Shown: piece by piece, positions 36,013 to 46,367 of the stretch
Numbering within the stretch: position 1 is the stretch's first letter
Layout: the number at the start of each line of letters is the position of its first letter
Assembly (NCBI RefSeq): GCF_025699295.1
Contig: NZ_JAILWB010000005.1
Span: 1-64,000 of the forward strand
Reading direction: 5' to 3'
From: Hydrogenophaga sp.
GTDB taxonomy: Bacteria > Pseudomonadota > Gammaproteobacteria > Burkholderiales > Burkholderiaceae_C
DNA: 64,000 nt
The notes under the pieces: generated by a model
The model's database searches: none
Told to the model about the DNA's origin: nothing
Seen by the model: the letters and a program-made list of their open reading frames with translations, nothing else
Translations under genes and position numbers: made by a program

Positions 36013-37818
36013 ATGGCCAGGGACATCAGTTCGCAGTTCGCGCCGTCCTGGTACTCGGCCTTCGAGGGCAGCCACACGCAAGGCCGCGAGCAGCGCATGC
36101 GCGCCTTCGTGCGCCTGTGGCGGGCCTTCATGCGTGCGCGTGTCTTCATTGCCGCGGTGCTGCTGGCCATGCAGGTCTTCATGGTCGTCTCCAAGAACGA
36201 CAGCGCGGGCTGGCTGGTGCTGCTGTGCTCGCTGCACCTGTGTTCCACCCTGATCGTGCTCTACGCCTGGCGCCCTGTCGAACAGGGTCGTCCCCTGCAA
36301 CTGCAATGGCTGATGACCATCGGTGTGGACGTGGTGGTCTTCGCGCTGCTGCAGTCGTTCCAGGTCGCCAGCATCAACTACACCGCGCTGTTCGCGCTGC
36401 CGGTGCTGCTGGCTTCCATCCTGGGGCCGCTCATCCTGGCCCTGGCCACGGCCGCCAGCGTCACGCTCTACCTGCTGGGCGAGGCCGCGTTGAGCGCCAC
36501 CCTGTTGGGCGACATGTCGACCTCCCGCTTCCTGCAGGCCGCCCTCACCGGCACCGGATTCTTCCTGGTCGCCGTGCTGGCCAACCAGCTGGCCATCCGG
36601 CTGGCGCGCGAGGAGGCCGTGGCCGCCAGCAGCCAGGCCGTCGCGCGCGCGCAGGCGCAGGTGAACGAGCTCGTTATCGAAAGCCTGACGGTGGGCGTGC
36701 TCGTGGTGGATCCGCACGGCGTGGTGCGCAACGCCAATCCCGCGGCGCAGGCCATGTTGCTCGGCCACACCTCCCCGCAGGCCGCCAAGCTGCTGCTCTC
36801 GGCGCGGCCCAGCTGGCACCATCTGGCCCATATCGTGAACGAGACCTTCGCGATGGGCGAAGCGCTCGAGATGGAGACGACAATCGACAACGACGACCGG
36901 CCGAGCCAGCGCCTGCATGCGCGCACCCGGCTGACGGCGCAGCACGGGCGCCGTGCGGGTCTGTGCGTGCTGTTCCTCGAAGATCTGCGCGAGGTTGAGG
37001 CGCGGGTACGCACCGAGAAGCTGGCGTCGATGGGGCGCATGTCGGCAGCCGTGGCGCACGAGATCAGAAACCCTTTGTCGGCCATCACCCAGGCCAATGC
37101 GCTGCTCGACGAGGAAGTGCAGGCGCCCGCGCAGAAGCGCCTGACGCGCATGATCGAACAGAATGCCCAGCGGCTCTCGCGCATCGTCGACGACGTTCTC
37201 AACGTGGCACGCGCCCAGCCCAGCCAGGACCAGGCTTCCGCGCCAGCGCTGCCGCTGGACCAGACGGTGCGACAAATCACGCACGAATGGGCACGGCAGA
37301 ACCGGGCCGAACGCATCCTGGGTGTGCACGTGCATGCGGCAGCGGCCCACATCGGCTTCGACCCTGAGCACCTGCGCCGGCTGCTGATCAATCTGCTGGA
37401 CAACGCGCTTCGCCATGCCAGCGGCAAGCCGTCGTCGATCCGCGTCATCACGCAGCCCAGCGGCAGCGAGCACATCCGCCTGTCGGTGTGGAGTGATGGC
37501 CAGGCGCTCGAAGCCAGCGTGATGCGCCACCTGTTCGAGCCCTTCTTCTCGTCGGAGAGCCGCTCCAGCGGCCTGGGCCTCTACATCTGTCGCGAGCTGT
37601 GCGAGCGCTACGGCGCGCAGATCGCCTACCGCCGCACCCGCCTGGACCAGCGCGAGGGCAACGAGTTCTATGCCCTGATCCCGTCCAGGGGACCCGGTGC
37701 GAGCTCGAACCGCGAACCCACGCAGCAGAGCCTGCCCTACCCCGGCGACTCCGTGGTCACGCGCACCGTCCAGTATGGCGGCCCGATGTCGGGTGACGCA
37801 CCCCTGGCCACCCGCTGA
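36013..37818 (+). CDS. pilS: Sensor histidine kinase PilS-like
   Basis: A 601-residue sensor kinase. The N-terminal region carries six hydrophobic segments (about residues 40-190), as in PilS. A PAS-like region follows (NELVIESLTVGVLVVDPHGVVRNANPAAQAML), then the H-box SAAVAHEIRNPLSAITQ with phosphoacceptor His349 and the HATPase domain (N-box INLLDNALRHA, F-box HLFEPFFSSE, G2 GLGLYICRELC). In other bacteria PilS senses pilin and controls pilA through PilR. No pil structural gene is in the window. The C-terminal tail of ~45 residues after the kinase domain is unassigned. Confidence 0.85.
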   Translation: MARDISSQFAPSWYSAFEGSHTQGREQRMRAFVRLWRAFMRARVFIAAVLLAMQVFMVVSKNDSAGWLVLLCSLHLCSTLIVLYAWRPVEQGRPLQLQWLMTIGVDVVVFALLQSFQVASINYTALFALPVLLASILGPLILALATAASVTLYLLGEAALSATLLGDMSTSRFLQAALTGTGFFLVAVLANQLAIRLAREEAVAASSQAVARAQAQVNELVIESLTVGVLVVDPHGVVRNANPAAQAMLLGHTSPQAAKLLLSARPSWHHLAHIVNETFAMGEALEMETTIDNDDRPSQRLHARTRLTAQHGRRAGLCVLFLEDLREVEARVRTEKLASMGRMSAAVAHEIRNPLSAITQANALLDEEVQAPAQKRLTRMIEQNAQRLSRIVDDVLNVARAQPSQDQASAPALPLDQTVRQITHEWARQNRAERILGVHVHAAAAHIGFDPEHLRRLLINLLDNALRHASGKPSSIRVITQPSGSEHIRLSVWSDGQALEASVMRHLFEPFFSSESRSSGLGLYICRELCERYGAQIAYRRTRLDQREGNEFYALIPSRGPGASSNREPTQQSLPYPGDSVVTRTVQYGGPMSGDAPLATR

Positions 37819-37835
37819 CTCCCACTCCCGGCCCG

Positions 37836-39324
<1,489 letters not shown>

Positions 39325-39341
<17 letters not shown>

Positions 39342-39948
39342 CAACCCCGTGCAGGCGCCCTGGACGGGTGGCTGGCTGCGCGGCGCGCGCCACTGTCCTT
39401 CGCCCAATTTCGGCCCGAGGCCCGACGGCGCACGTGTCGATCTCATCGTCATCCACTCCATCAGCCTGCCGCCAGGCGTGTATGGTGGCCCGGAGGTGGA
39501 GCAACTCTTCACGAACCGCCTGGACTGGAACGCCCACCCCTATTTCGAACGCATCCGCGGCATCGAGGTGTCGGCGCACTTCTTCGTGCGGCGCAATGGT
39601 GAGCTGCTGCAATTCGTCGATGTGGACGCACGCGCCTGGCACGCCGGTGCGTCCTGCTGGCGCGGCCGGGACAACTGCAACGACCACTCCATCGGTATCG
39701 AGCTCGAAGGTCTGGAGGGCGAGCACTTCGAGGCCGCCCAGTACACCACGCTGACCGGCCTGTGCCGGCAGCTCGCGCAACGCAACCCCATCGCGCACGT
39801 GGCAGGCCACGAGCACATCGCACCGGGTCGGAAACAGGACCCGGGCCCGGGTTTCGACTGGCGGCGCCTGCGGGATGACCTGGGCTGGATCGATGCCTGT
39901 TTCCCTCAGGACACACTGCGCCGCGACACACCGTCCCCCCGGGCCTGA
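39325..39948 (+). CDS. ampD: 1,6-anhydro-N-acetylmuramyl-L-alanine amidase AmpD
   Basis: Cytoplasmic zinc amidase (amidase_2 family, 207 residues) that cleaves the peptide from anhydromuropeptides in cell-wall recycling. The zinc ligands are expected at His in IVIHSISLPPG and at His/Asp in HEHIAPGRKQDPGPGFDW (core HEHIAPGRKQDPG); SAHFFVRRNGELLQFV and NDHSIGIELEG are also typical of AmpD. Short for the family's longer members, right for AmpD. It is the last gene of the pilS-pilR operon and overlaps pilR. 442 bp without a gene follow. Confidence 0.93.
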
Positions 39949-40107
39949 GCTGCGCCAGCACGACGCGACACATGCATGCCCTGCAACGGCGCGCCCGACA
40001 ATGGCAAATTGACCCGCAGTGCGCGCGTGCGCTGCAGTCCCGCACGCAAACGCAGACGGATCGCCCACTCACCGGCATCCCGCCGACGCAGCATGGTCCC
40101 GGGTCAT

Positions 40108-40136
40108 CGTGCTTTTCCTGTCTGGTGAAAAGCACG
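40108..40136. repeat. Perfect 10-bp inverted repeat in the ampD-nrdA gap
   Basis: CGTGCTTTTC and GAAAAGCACG around a 9-nt loop. The hairpin is strong but no T run follows on either strand, so it is not a classical terminator. The rest of 39949-40166 holds nothing I recognise. Confidence 0.55.
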
Positions 40137-40166
40137 CGATACAAACGGATTGAAAGTTTCTGGAAA

Positions 40167-40182
40167 ACGCTACCTGTAGTGG
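40167..40182. promoter_or_regulatory. NrdR box 1 (weaker)
   Basis: ACGCTACCTGTAGTGG matches about 11 of 16 positions of the NrdR consensus ACACWATATATWGWGT. It starts exactly 32 bp before box 2, three helical turns, which is the usual tandem spacing. Confidence 0.6.
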
Positions 40183-40183
40183 C

Positions 40184-40212
40184 TTGAATGGGGCCCGCAC
40201 ACCAGATATAGT
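40184..40212 (+). promoter_or_regulatory. Sigma-70 promoter of nrdA
   Basis: -35 TTGAAT (40184-40189), 17-bp spacer, -10 TATAGT (40207-40212). The predicted start near 40219 gives a 5' untranslated region of about 170 nt before the nrdA ATG. Box 2 covers the -10. Confidence 0.7.
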
Positions 40213-40214
40213 GT
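40199..40214. promoter_or_regulatory. NrdR box 2
   Basis: ACACCAGATATAGTGT matches 14 of 16 consensus positions and covers the -10 element, so bound NrdR would block RNA polymerase. Confidence 0.75.
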
Positions 40215-40390
40215 GCTCCGTGAGTTTCGGAAATCCCCTTGCCCAGCGTCGATCCACCCGGCCCCTTGCCAGACCGGTGAGCCTGTCGGCGCCCCGCGGC
40301 CTGCGCTGACACCGACACCCCCGTCACCTGCACTGCCACCGGACAACGCGCACCCGATGCAGTGACCACACAACAAACGAAAGAGGAACC

Positions 40391-43309
40391 ATGCTGACCG
40401 CTTCCCCCATCACCCCTTCATCCGCCGCTTCGCTGAAGTCCCCCGCCGGTTCCCCGGCGGCGGCTCCGCTGGCCGCGAGCAGCTCGGTTTTTTCGCACTA
40501 CCAGATCATCCGACGCAATGGTGCCGTGGTGCCGTTCGAACCCGGCAAGATCGCCGTGGCCCTGATGAAAGCCTTCCTGGCCGTGCATGGCACCCAGGGC
40601 GCGGCATCGGCCAGCGTGCGCGAAACCGTCGACGCATTGACCCAGAACGTCGCCCGCGCCCTGATGCGCTCGCGCCCCGGTGGCGGCACCTTTCATATTG
40701 AAGACGTGCAGGATCAGGTCGAACTCGGCCTGATGCGCAGCGGACACCACGAGGTCGCGCGCGCCTATGTGCTGTACCGTGAGCGCCGCACCCAGGAGCG
40801 CGCTCACCAGGCAGAGGCGGCACAGCCGGCCGAGGTCACCTTGCACGTGATCGACGGCGGCCAGCGTGTGCCACTCGATCTGCAGCGCCTGCAGGGACTG
40901 ATCGCCGCAGCCTGCAGCGGTCTGGGCCAGGACGTCCAGGCCGATCCCATCGTGGCCGAGACCAAACGCAACCTGTACGACGGCGTGCCGATCGAAGAGG
41001 TCTACAAGGCCTCGATCCTGGCCGCTCGCACACTGATCGAGAAGGACCCCGACTACACCTACGCCACCGCGCGCCTGCTGCTGCACACCATCGTCAAGGA
41101 AGTGATGGGCGAGGAAGTGCCCGCCGCGGAAATGGGCGCGCGCTATGCCGACTACTTCCCGCAGTTCATCAAGAAGGGCGTGGACAATGAACTGCTCGAC
41201 GAGAAGCTGCTGCAGTTCGACCTGGCCCGCCTGGGCGCCGCGCTCAAGCCCGAGCGCGACCTGCAATTCGACTACCTCGGCCTGCAGACCCTGTACGACC
41301 GCTACTTCCTGCACGTGCGCAAGACCCGCATCGAGCTGCCGCAATCCTTCTTCATGCGCGTGGCCATGGGCCTGTCGCTCAACGAGATCGACCGCGAAGC
41401 CCGTGCCATCGAGTTCTACGAGGTGCTGTCCTCGTTCGACTTCATGTCCTCCACGCCCACGCTGTTCAACAGCGGCACGCTGCGCTCGCAGCTCTCCAGC
41501 TGCTACCTGACCACCGTGCCCGACGACCTCGACGGCATCTACGAGTCCATCAAGGAAAACGCACTGCTCTCCAAGTTCGCTGGTGGCCTGGGCAACGACT
41601 GGACGCGCGTGCGCGCCCTGGGCTCGCACATCAAGGGCACCAACGGCGAATCGCAGGGTGTCGTGCCCTTCCTCAAGGTCGTCAACGACACCGCCGTGGC
41701 GGTGAACCAGGGCGGCAAGCGCAAGGGCGCGGTCTGCACCTACCTGGAAACCTGGCACCTGGACATCGAGGAATTCCTGGAGCTGCGCAAGAACACCGGT
41801 GACGACCGCCGCCGCACCCACGACATGAACACGGCGAACTGGATTCCCGACCTGTTCATGAAGCGCGTGATGGAAAAGGGCGAGTGGAGCCTGTTCTCGC
41901 CCAACAGCGTGCCCGACCTGCACGACAAGTTCGGCGCCGACTTCGAGAAGGCCTACGTGTCCTATGAGGAGCGTGCCTCGCGCGGCGAGATCAAGCCCTA
42001 CCGGAAGGTGCCCGCCAGCGACCTGTGGCGCAAGATGCTCTCGATGCTGTTCGAGACCGGCCATCCCTGGATCACCTTCAAGGACGCCTGCAACGTGCGC
42101 AGCCCGCAGCAGCACGCCGGCGTGGTCCACAGCTCCAACCTGTGCACCGAGATCACGCTCAACACCAGCGATACCGAAACCGCCGTGTGCAACCTGGGTT
42201 CGGTCAACCTGCTCAACCACGTCAAGCGCGGCGACGACGGCACCAAACTGCTCGATCACGAGAAGCTGCAGGCCACGATCAAGACGGCCATGCGCATGCT
42301 CGACAACGTGATCGACATCAACTACTACGCGGTCAAGAAGGCGCGCGACTCCAACATGCGCCACCGTCCGGTGGGCCTGGGCGTGATGGGCTTCCAGGAC
42401 GCGCTGTACGAGCTGCGCATCCCCTACGCGTCGACCGACGCGGTGGATTTCGCCGACCGCTCGATGGAAGCGGTCTGCTACTACGCCTATTGGGCCTCGA
42501 CAGAGCTCGCCCGCGAGCGTGGCCGCTACGCCAGCTACCGCGGCTCCCTGTGGGACAAGGGCATTCTGCCGCCCGACACCCTGGACCTGCTGGCGCGCGA
42601 GCGCGGTGGTTATGTCGACGTGGACCGCTCCAGCAGCCTGGACTGGGACGCGCTGCGCAAGAAGATCGCGGCCGACGGCATGCGCAACTCCAACTGCGTG
42701 GCCATCGCCCCCACCGCCACCATCTCCAACATCATCGGCGTGGACGCGTCCATCGAGCCCTGCTTCGGCAACCTCTCGGTCAAGTCCAACCTCTCCGGCG
42801 AGTTCACCGTCATCAACAGCTACCTGGTGAAGGACCTCAAGCGCCTGGGCCTGTGGGACGACGTGATGGTGATGGATCTCAAGCACTTCGACGGTTCGCT
42901 GCGCCCGATCGACCGTGTGCCGCAGGAAGTCAAGGCGCTGTACGCCACCGCGTTCGAGGTCGAACCGCTGTGGCTGGTGGAAGCCGCGGCGCGCCGCCAG
43001 AAGTGGATCGATCAGGCGCAGAGCCTGAACATCTACATGGCCGGCGCATCGGGCAAGAAGCTCGACGACACCTACAAGCTCGCCTGGTTGCGCGGCCTCA
43101 AGACCACGTACTACCTGCGCACCACCTCGGCGACGCAGATCGAGAAGTCCACCGGTCGCACGGGTCAGCTCAACGCGGTGTCGCTCAGTCCGGCAAGTGC
43201 CGTTCCGACGGCAGCCGAAGCAGCGGCCTCGGCAACGTCCGATGCAGCGCCCGCGACCGACATCAAGTTCTGCGCCATCGACGACCCGGGTTGCGAAGCG
43301 TGTCAGTGA
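40391..43309 (+). CDS. nrdA: Ribonucleoside-diphosphate reductase alpha subunit (class Ia)
   Basis: Catalytic subunit that reduces NDPs to dNDPs with NrdB and thioredoxin or glutaredoxin. The 972 residues are longer than E. coli NrdA (~760) because the N-terminus holds two ATP-cone domains: about 36-135 (YQIIRRNGAVVPFEPGKIAVAL) and about 150-240 (LHVIDGGQRVPLDLQRLQGLI). The barrel has the active-site Cys in QLSSCYLTTVPD, SNLCTEITLNTSDTETAVCNLGS (Cys radical and Asn/Glu pair) and ASIEPCFGN. The C-terminal CEACQ holds the redox-relay cysteines. An AGAGGA ribosome binding site precedes the ATG. NrdR boxes lie upstream. Confidence 0.97.
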   Translation: MLTASPITPSSAASLKSPAGSPAAAPLAASSSVFSHYQIIRRNGAVVPFEPGKIAVALMKAFLAVHGTQGAASASVRETVDALTQNVARALMRSRPGGGTFHIEDVQDQVELGLMRSGHHEVARAYVLYRERRTQERAHQAEAAQPAEVTLHVIDGGQRVPLDLQRLQGLIAAACSGLGQDVQADPIVAETKRNLYDGVPIEEVYKASILAARTLIEKDPDYTYATARLLLHTIVKEVMGEEVPAAEMGARYADYFPQFIKKGVDNELLDEKLLQFDLARLGAALKPERDLQFDYLGLQTLYDRYFLHVRKTRIELPQSFFMRVAMGLSLNEIDREARAIEFYEVLSSFDFMSSTPTLFNSGTLRSQLSSCYLTTVPDDLDGIYESIKENALLSKFAGGLGNDWTRVRALGSHIKGTNGESQGVVPFLKVVNDTAVAVNQGGKRKGAVCTYLETWHLDIEEFLELRKNTGDDRRRTHDMNTANWIPDLFMKRVMEKGEWSLFSPNSVPDLHDKFGADFEKAYVSYEERASRGEIKPYRKVPASDLWRKMLSMLFETGHPWITFKDACNVRSPQQHAGVVHSSNLCTEITLNTSDTETAVCNLGSVNLLNHVKRGDDGTKLLDHEKLQATIKTAMRMLDNVIDINYYAVKKARDSNMRHRPVGLGVMGFQDALYELRIPYASTDAVDFADRSMEAVCYYAYWASTELARERGRYASYRGSLWDKGILPPDTLDLLARERGGYVDVDRSSSLDWDALRKKIAADGMRNSNCVAIAPTATISNIIGVDASIEPCFGNLSVKSNLSGEFTVINSYLVKDLKRLGLWDDVMVMDLKHFDGSLRPIDRVPQEVKALYATAFEVEPLWLVEAAARRQKWIDQAQSLNIYMAGASGKKLDDTYKLAWLRGLKTTYYLRTTSATQIEKSTGRTGQLNAVSLSPASAVPTAAEAAASATSDAAPATDIKFCAIDDPGCEACQ

Positions 43310-43349
43310 TGTCCATCAGCGTGCGCGCGATCGCAATTGTTGTGATGCT

Positions 43350-43368
43350 CATCGAATGCAATTCGATG
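43350..43368. repeat. Inverted repeat between nrdA and nrdB
   Basis: CATCGAA-TGCAA-TTCGATG, a perfect 7-bp dyad with a 5-nt centre, 40 bp after the nrdA stop and 42 bp before a possible nrdB -35. It could be an operator or an RNA hairpin that limits readthrough. Confidence 0.4.
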
Positions 43369-43409
43369 CGACACCGCAACACAAATTGCGCGCATTGCGT
43401 CTGATCACT

Positions 43410-43437
43410 TTGCATTTCATGCAGACACTTTGATAAT
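43410..43437 (+). promoter_or_regulatory. Probable internal promoter of nrdB
   Basis: -35 TTGCAT (43410-43415), 16-bp spacer, -10 GATAAT (43432-43437). The predicted start is near 43444, 13 nt before the nrdB ATG. The surrounding 146 bp are distinctly AT-richer than the coding DNA. Confidence 0.5.
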
Positions 43438-43456
43438 CCGAACATTGGAAACCTCT

Positions 43457-44647
43457 ATGTTGACCTGGGACGAACACATCACGCCCTCATCGAAGCCAGC
43501 GAACAGCCCACTGCCCTCCGGCGCGTCGGGCCTGCAAGCCGCACTGTCCTCATCGTCTGGTGAGCGCAACTTTTCCTCTTCCGCTTCGATCAACCCAGCG
43601 ACCACCTCACAAGCCGCAGCACCTGCCGCGCGCCGCATCAATGTGGCTGACAAGCGCATCATCAATGCGCAGACCGACGTCAACCAGCTGGTGCCCTTCA
43701 AGTACAAGTGGGCCTGGGAAAAGTACCTCGCCACCTGCGCCAACCACTGGATGCCGCAGGAAGTGAACATGAGCCGCGACATCGCGCTCTGGAAAGACCC
43801 CAACGGCCTGACCGAAGACGAGCGCCGCATCGTCAAGCGCAACCTCGGCTTCTTCGTCACGGCCGATTCGCTGGCTGCCAACAACATTGTGCTGGGCACC
43901 TACCGCCACATCACCGCGCCCGAGTGCCGCCAGTTCCTGCTGCGCCAGGCCTTCGAGGAAGCGATCCATACGCACGCCTACCAGTACATCGTGGAGTCGC
44001 TGGGTCTGGACGAGTCCGAGATCTTCAACGCCTACAACGAAGTCCAGTCGATCCGCGACAAGGATCAGTTCCTGATTCCCTTCATTGAAGCGATCATGGA
44101 CCCGAATTTCCACACCGGCACGCCAGAGACCGACCAGCGCCTGCTCAAGAGCCTGATCGTCTTTGCCTGCCTGATGGAAGGCCTGTTCTTCTACGTGGGC
44201 TTCACGCAGATCCTGGCGCTGGGTCGCCAGAACAAGATGACTGGCGCAGCCGAGCAGTACCAGTACATCCTGCGCGACGAATCCATGCACTGCAATTTCG
44301 GCATCGATCTGATCAATGCGATCAAGATGGAGAACCCGATGCTGTGGACCAGCGAATTCAAGGCCGAGATCAAGGAACTGTTCCTCAAGGCCGTCGAACT
44401 CGAATACCGCTATGCCGAGGACACCATGCCACGCGGCGTGCTCGGCCTCAATGCTTCCATGTTCAAGGGCTATCTGCGCTACATCGCCAACCGGCGCGCC
44501 ACGCAGATCGGCCTGGAGCCCCTGTTCCCGAACGAAGAGAATCCGTTCCCCTGGATGAGCGAGATGATCGACCTCAAGAAGGAGCGCAATTTCTTCGAAA
44601 CCCGGGTGATCGAATACCAGTCCGGCGGCGCACTTTCCTGGGATTGA
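43457..44647 (+). CDS. nrdB: Ribonucleoside-diphosphate reductase beta subunit (class Ia)
   Basis: Di-iron, tyrosyl-radical subunit, 396 residues. Iron ligands and radical Tyr are expected in the conserved helices: [42 protein letters not shown] (cores [12 protein letters not shown] and FLLRQAF), EGLFFYVGF and [13 protein letters not shown]. The first ~60 residues are a Ser/Ala-rich extension before [16 protein letters not shown]. The ATG at 43457 is chosen over a TTG nine codons upstream because it follows a probable promoter. It is 147 bp downstream of nrdA and may have its own promoter. Confidence 0.96.
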   Translation: MLTWDEHITPSSKPANSPLPSGASGLQAALSSSSGERNFSSSASINPATTSQAAAPAARRINVADKRIINAQTDVNQLVPFKYKWAWEKYLATCANHWMPQEVNMSRDIALWKDPNGLTEDERRIVKRNLGFFVTADSLAANNIVLGTYRHITAPECRQFLLRQAFEEAIHTHAYQYIVESLGLDESEIFNAYNEVQSIRDKDQFLIPFIEAIMDPNFHTGTPETDQRLLKSLIVFACLMEGLFFYVGFTQILALGRQNKMTGAAEQYQYILRDESMHCNFGIDLINAIKMENPMLWTSEFKAEIKELFLKAVELEYRYAEDTMPRGVLGLNASMFKGYLRYIANRRATQIGLEPLFPNEENPFPWMSEMIDLKKERNFFETRVIEYQSGGALSWD

Positions 44648-44700
44648 TGCCACAGCAGCCGCATTGCCCATACCGACCCATCACATGTGTTTCGTTCATT

Positions 44701-44744
44701 CAAGACCCAGCCCACAACGCCCCGGCGTTGATGACTGGGTCTTG
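44701..44744. repeat. Nested hairpin downstream of nrdB
   Basis: Outer 10-bp perfect stem CAAGACCCAG/CTGGGTCTTG encloses a second stem CAACGCC/GGCGTTG. There is no T run after it on either strand, so it may stop transcription weakly or protect the nrdB mRNA 3' end. Confidence 0.5.
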
Positions 44745-44760
44745 TCACAGGATTCAGTGC

Positions 44761-44800
44761 CTTGGGGCCTACCGTGGATGCATCCACAGGACCCCAGGGT
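44761..44800. repeat. Palindrome before the histone-like gene
   Basis: Perfect 14-bp palindrome GTGGATGCATCCAC (44774-44787) within a wider imperfect dyad (CTTGGGGCCT against AGGACCCCAG). A protein-binding site or a cruciform/hairpin is possible; nothing identifies the factor. Confidence 0.4.
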
Positions 44801-44867
44801 GTTGAATCACTTCACCGGCGACAAGGCTGGCTGAAGTGCTCTTTGCAACTTGATCAAGGAGAAAACA

Positions 44868-45416
44868 ATGGCAACTGCGAAAAAAGCCCCGGCCAAGAAG
44901 GCCGCTGCGAAGAAGGCCACTCCGGCCAAGAAGAAGGCACCTGCGAAAAAGGTCGCCGCCAAGAAGGCCGCTCCGGCCAAGAAGAAGGCACCTGCGAAAA
45001 AGGTCGCCGTGAAGAAGGTCGCGGCCAAGAAGGCCCCTGCGAAGAAGGCCGCTCCGGCCAAGAAGAAGGCACCTGCGAAAAAGGTCGCCGTGAAGAAGGT
45101 CGCGACCAAGAAAGCCCCTGCGAAGAAGGCCGCTGCGAAGAAGGCGCCGGCGAAGAAGGTTGCCGCCAAGAAGGCGCCGGCGAAGAAGGCCGTTGCCAAG
45201 AAGGCGCCGGCGAAAAAGGCCGCTGCGAAGAAGGCCCCTGCGAAGAAGGCCGCTGCGAAGAAGGCGCCTGCCAAGAAGGCCGCCCCTGCGAAAAAGGCAG
45301 CCCCAGCAAAAAAAGCTGAGCCGGCCAAGAAGCCGGCGGCCCCTGCTGCACCTGCGGCGCAGACGAAGCTCAACCCTCAGGCAGCCTGGCCGTTCCCCAC
45401 GTCCAGCAAGCCCTGA
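44868..45416 (+). CDS. Histone H1-like Ala/Lys/Pro-repeat protein (AlgP/HctB-like)
   Basis: A 182-residue DNA-binding protein made almost entirely of tandem [10 protein letters not shown] and [10 protein letters not shown] units (residues ~4-150), then a proline-rich stretch and a short conserved tail ([17 protein letters not shown]). Such tails resemble eukaryotic histone H1 C-termini and bind DNA without sequence specificity; AlgP of Pseudomonas is the best-known relative. An AAGGAGA ribosome binding site at 44856-44862 sets the start. At the DNA level long near-identical units repeat, so unit number may vary between strains. A strong terminator follows. Confidence 0.9.
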   Translation: MATAKKAPAKKAAAKKATPAKKKAPAKKVAAKKAAPAKKKAPAKKVAVKKVAAKKAPAKKAAPAKKKAPAKKVAVKKVATKKAPAKKAAAKKAPAKKVAAKKAPAKKAVAKKAPAKKAAAKKAPAKKAAAKKAPAKKAAPAKKAAPAKKAEPAKKPAAPAAPAAQTKLNPQAAWPFPTSSKP

Positions 45417-45438
45417 AGTTCTCGTTGAGATGACCTGC

Positions 45439-45466
45439 AGCCCGGCGCGAAAGCGCCGGGCTTTTT
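45439..45466 (+). terminator. Intrinsic terminator of the histone-like gene
   Basis: Perfect 10-bp stem AGCCCGGCGC/GCGCCGGGCT with a GAAA tetraloop, followed by TTTT. It sits 22 bp after the stop and right against the 3' end of the convergent kinase gene. Confidence 0.92.
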
Positions 45467-45470
45467 CATT

Positions 45471-46352
45471 TCAGATCGTATAGTTCTGACCGCCTCGGCT
45501 GGCGATCTTCGTCGCACCCATGCGGTTGCCCAGTTCGGCGCAGCGCTGCAATGGCCAACCCTGCTCCAGGCCATGCAGCAGCGCCGCGCGAAACGCATCG
45601 CCGCATCCGGTCGGGTCCACCACGGTCGTGGCAGCCACGCCTGCGACCCGCACCTTCTCCGCCCCGTCCCACACGTCGCAGCCTTCGGCGCCCAGTGTGA
45701 CGATGAGACCGCGCACCTGTGCCGCCATCGCGTCCAGCGTGAGTCCGGTACGGTCGCACAGCATCCGGGCCTCGTAGTCGTTGAGCGTGACCCAACTGGC
45801 CAGGTCGATGAACTGGCGCAACTCCTCGCCGTTGAACATGGGCAGACCTTGCCCGGGATCGAACACGAAGGGCACGCCGGCGTCGTGCAACTGGCGCGCG
45901 TGCGTGAGCATGGCATCCCGGCCATCGGGTGAAATGATGGCCACCGAGAGGTCGCCGCGCTGCGGCACCGGGTTGTCGTGCGCCATCGACATCGCGCCCG
46001 GGTGGAACGCCGTGATCTGGTTGTTGTCGCGGTCGGTCATGATCATGGCTTGCGCGGTGTAGCTCTCGGCCACGCAGGACACGTGGCTCACATCCACGCC
46101 CAGCGCGCGCAGGCGATCCAGGTACTCGCCACCGTCATTGCCCAGCGTGGCCAGGGGCACGGCCTGGGTGCCGAGCTGGCGCAGGCCGTAGGCGATGTTG
46201 CCCGCGCATCCGCCGTATTCGCGGCGCAGGCCGGGCACCAGGAACGACACGTTGAGGATGTGCAACTGGCTGGGGAGGATCTGTTCGGCGAAGCGGCCCT
46301 CGAAGGTCATGATGGTGTCGAAGGCCAGCGAACCGCAAACAAGAATGGGCAT
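45471..46352 (-). CDS. PfkB-family carbohydrate/nucleoside kinase
   Basis: A 293-residue ribokinase-like kinase. It begins ILVCGSLAFDTIMTFEG, has the glycine-rich substrate segment REYGGCAGNIAYGLRQLG, and ends with the PfkB signature DPTGCGDAFRAALLHGL, whose GCGD Asp is the catalytic base. The family usually shows GAGD; Cys for Ala is a mild variant. Similar short bacterial members are annotated as adenosine kinase or generic sugar kinase; I cannot choose. It lies 15 bp after the DUF3426 gene and probably ends the leftward operon. Confidence 0.86.
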   Translation of the reverse strand: MPILVCGSLAFDTIMTFEGRFAEQILPSQLHILNVSFLVPGLRREYGGCAGNIAYGLRQLGTQAVPLATLGNDGGEYLDRLRALGVDVSHVSCVAESYTAQAMIMTDRDNNQITAFHPGAMSMAHDNPVPQRGDLSVAIISPDGRDAMLTHARQLHDAGVPFVFDPGQGLPMFNGEELRQFIDLASWVTLNDYEARMLCDRTGLTLDAMAAQVRGLIVTLGAEGCDVWDGAEKVRVAGVAATTVVDPTGCGDAFRAALLHGLEQGWPLQRCAELGNRMGATKIASRGGQNYTI

Positions 46353-46367
46353 GGAAGTATTCCAGGG

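Noticed and set aside
39949-40166. A small gene or structured RNA between ampD and nrdA
   Set aside because: No ORF with a plausible start and coding bias, and apart from one hairpin no conserved RNA structure is recognisable.
40418-42886. An 822-codon open frame antisense to nrdA
   Set aside because: It lies wholly opposite a gene with unmistakable NrdA motifs, its product is rich in Val/Gln/His/Ala with no domain, and stop-free antisense frames are expected at this GC content.
44880-45330. Short tandem repeats resembling a CRISPR array
   Set aside because: The repeats are in-frame AKKAPAKK codons with no unique spacers of constant length and no cas genes.
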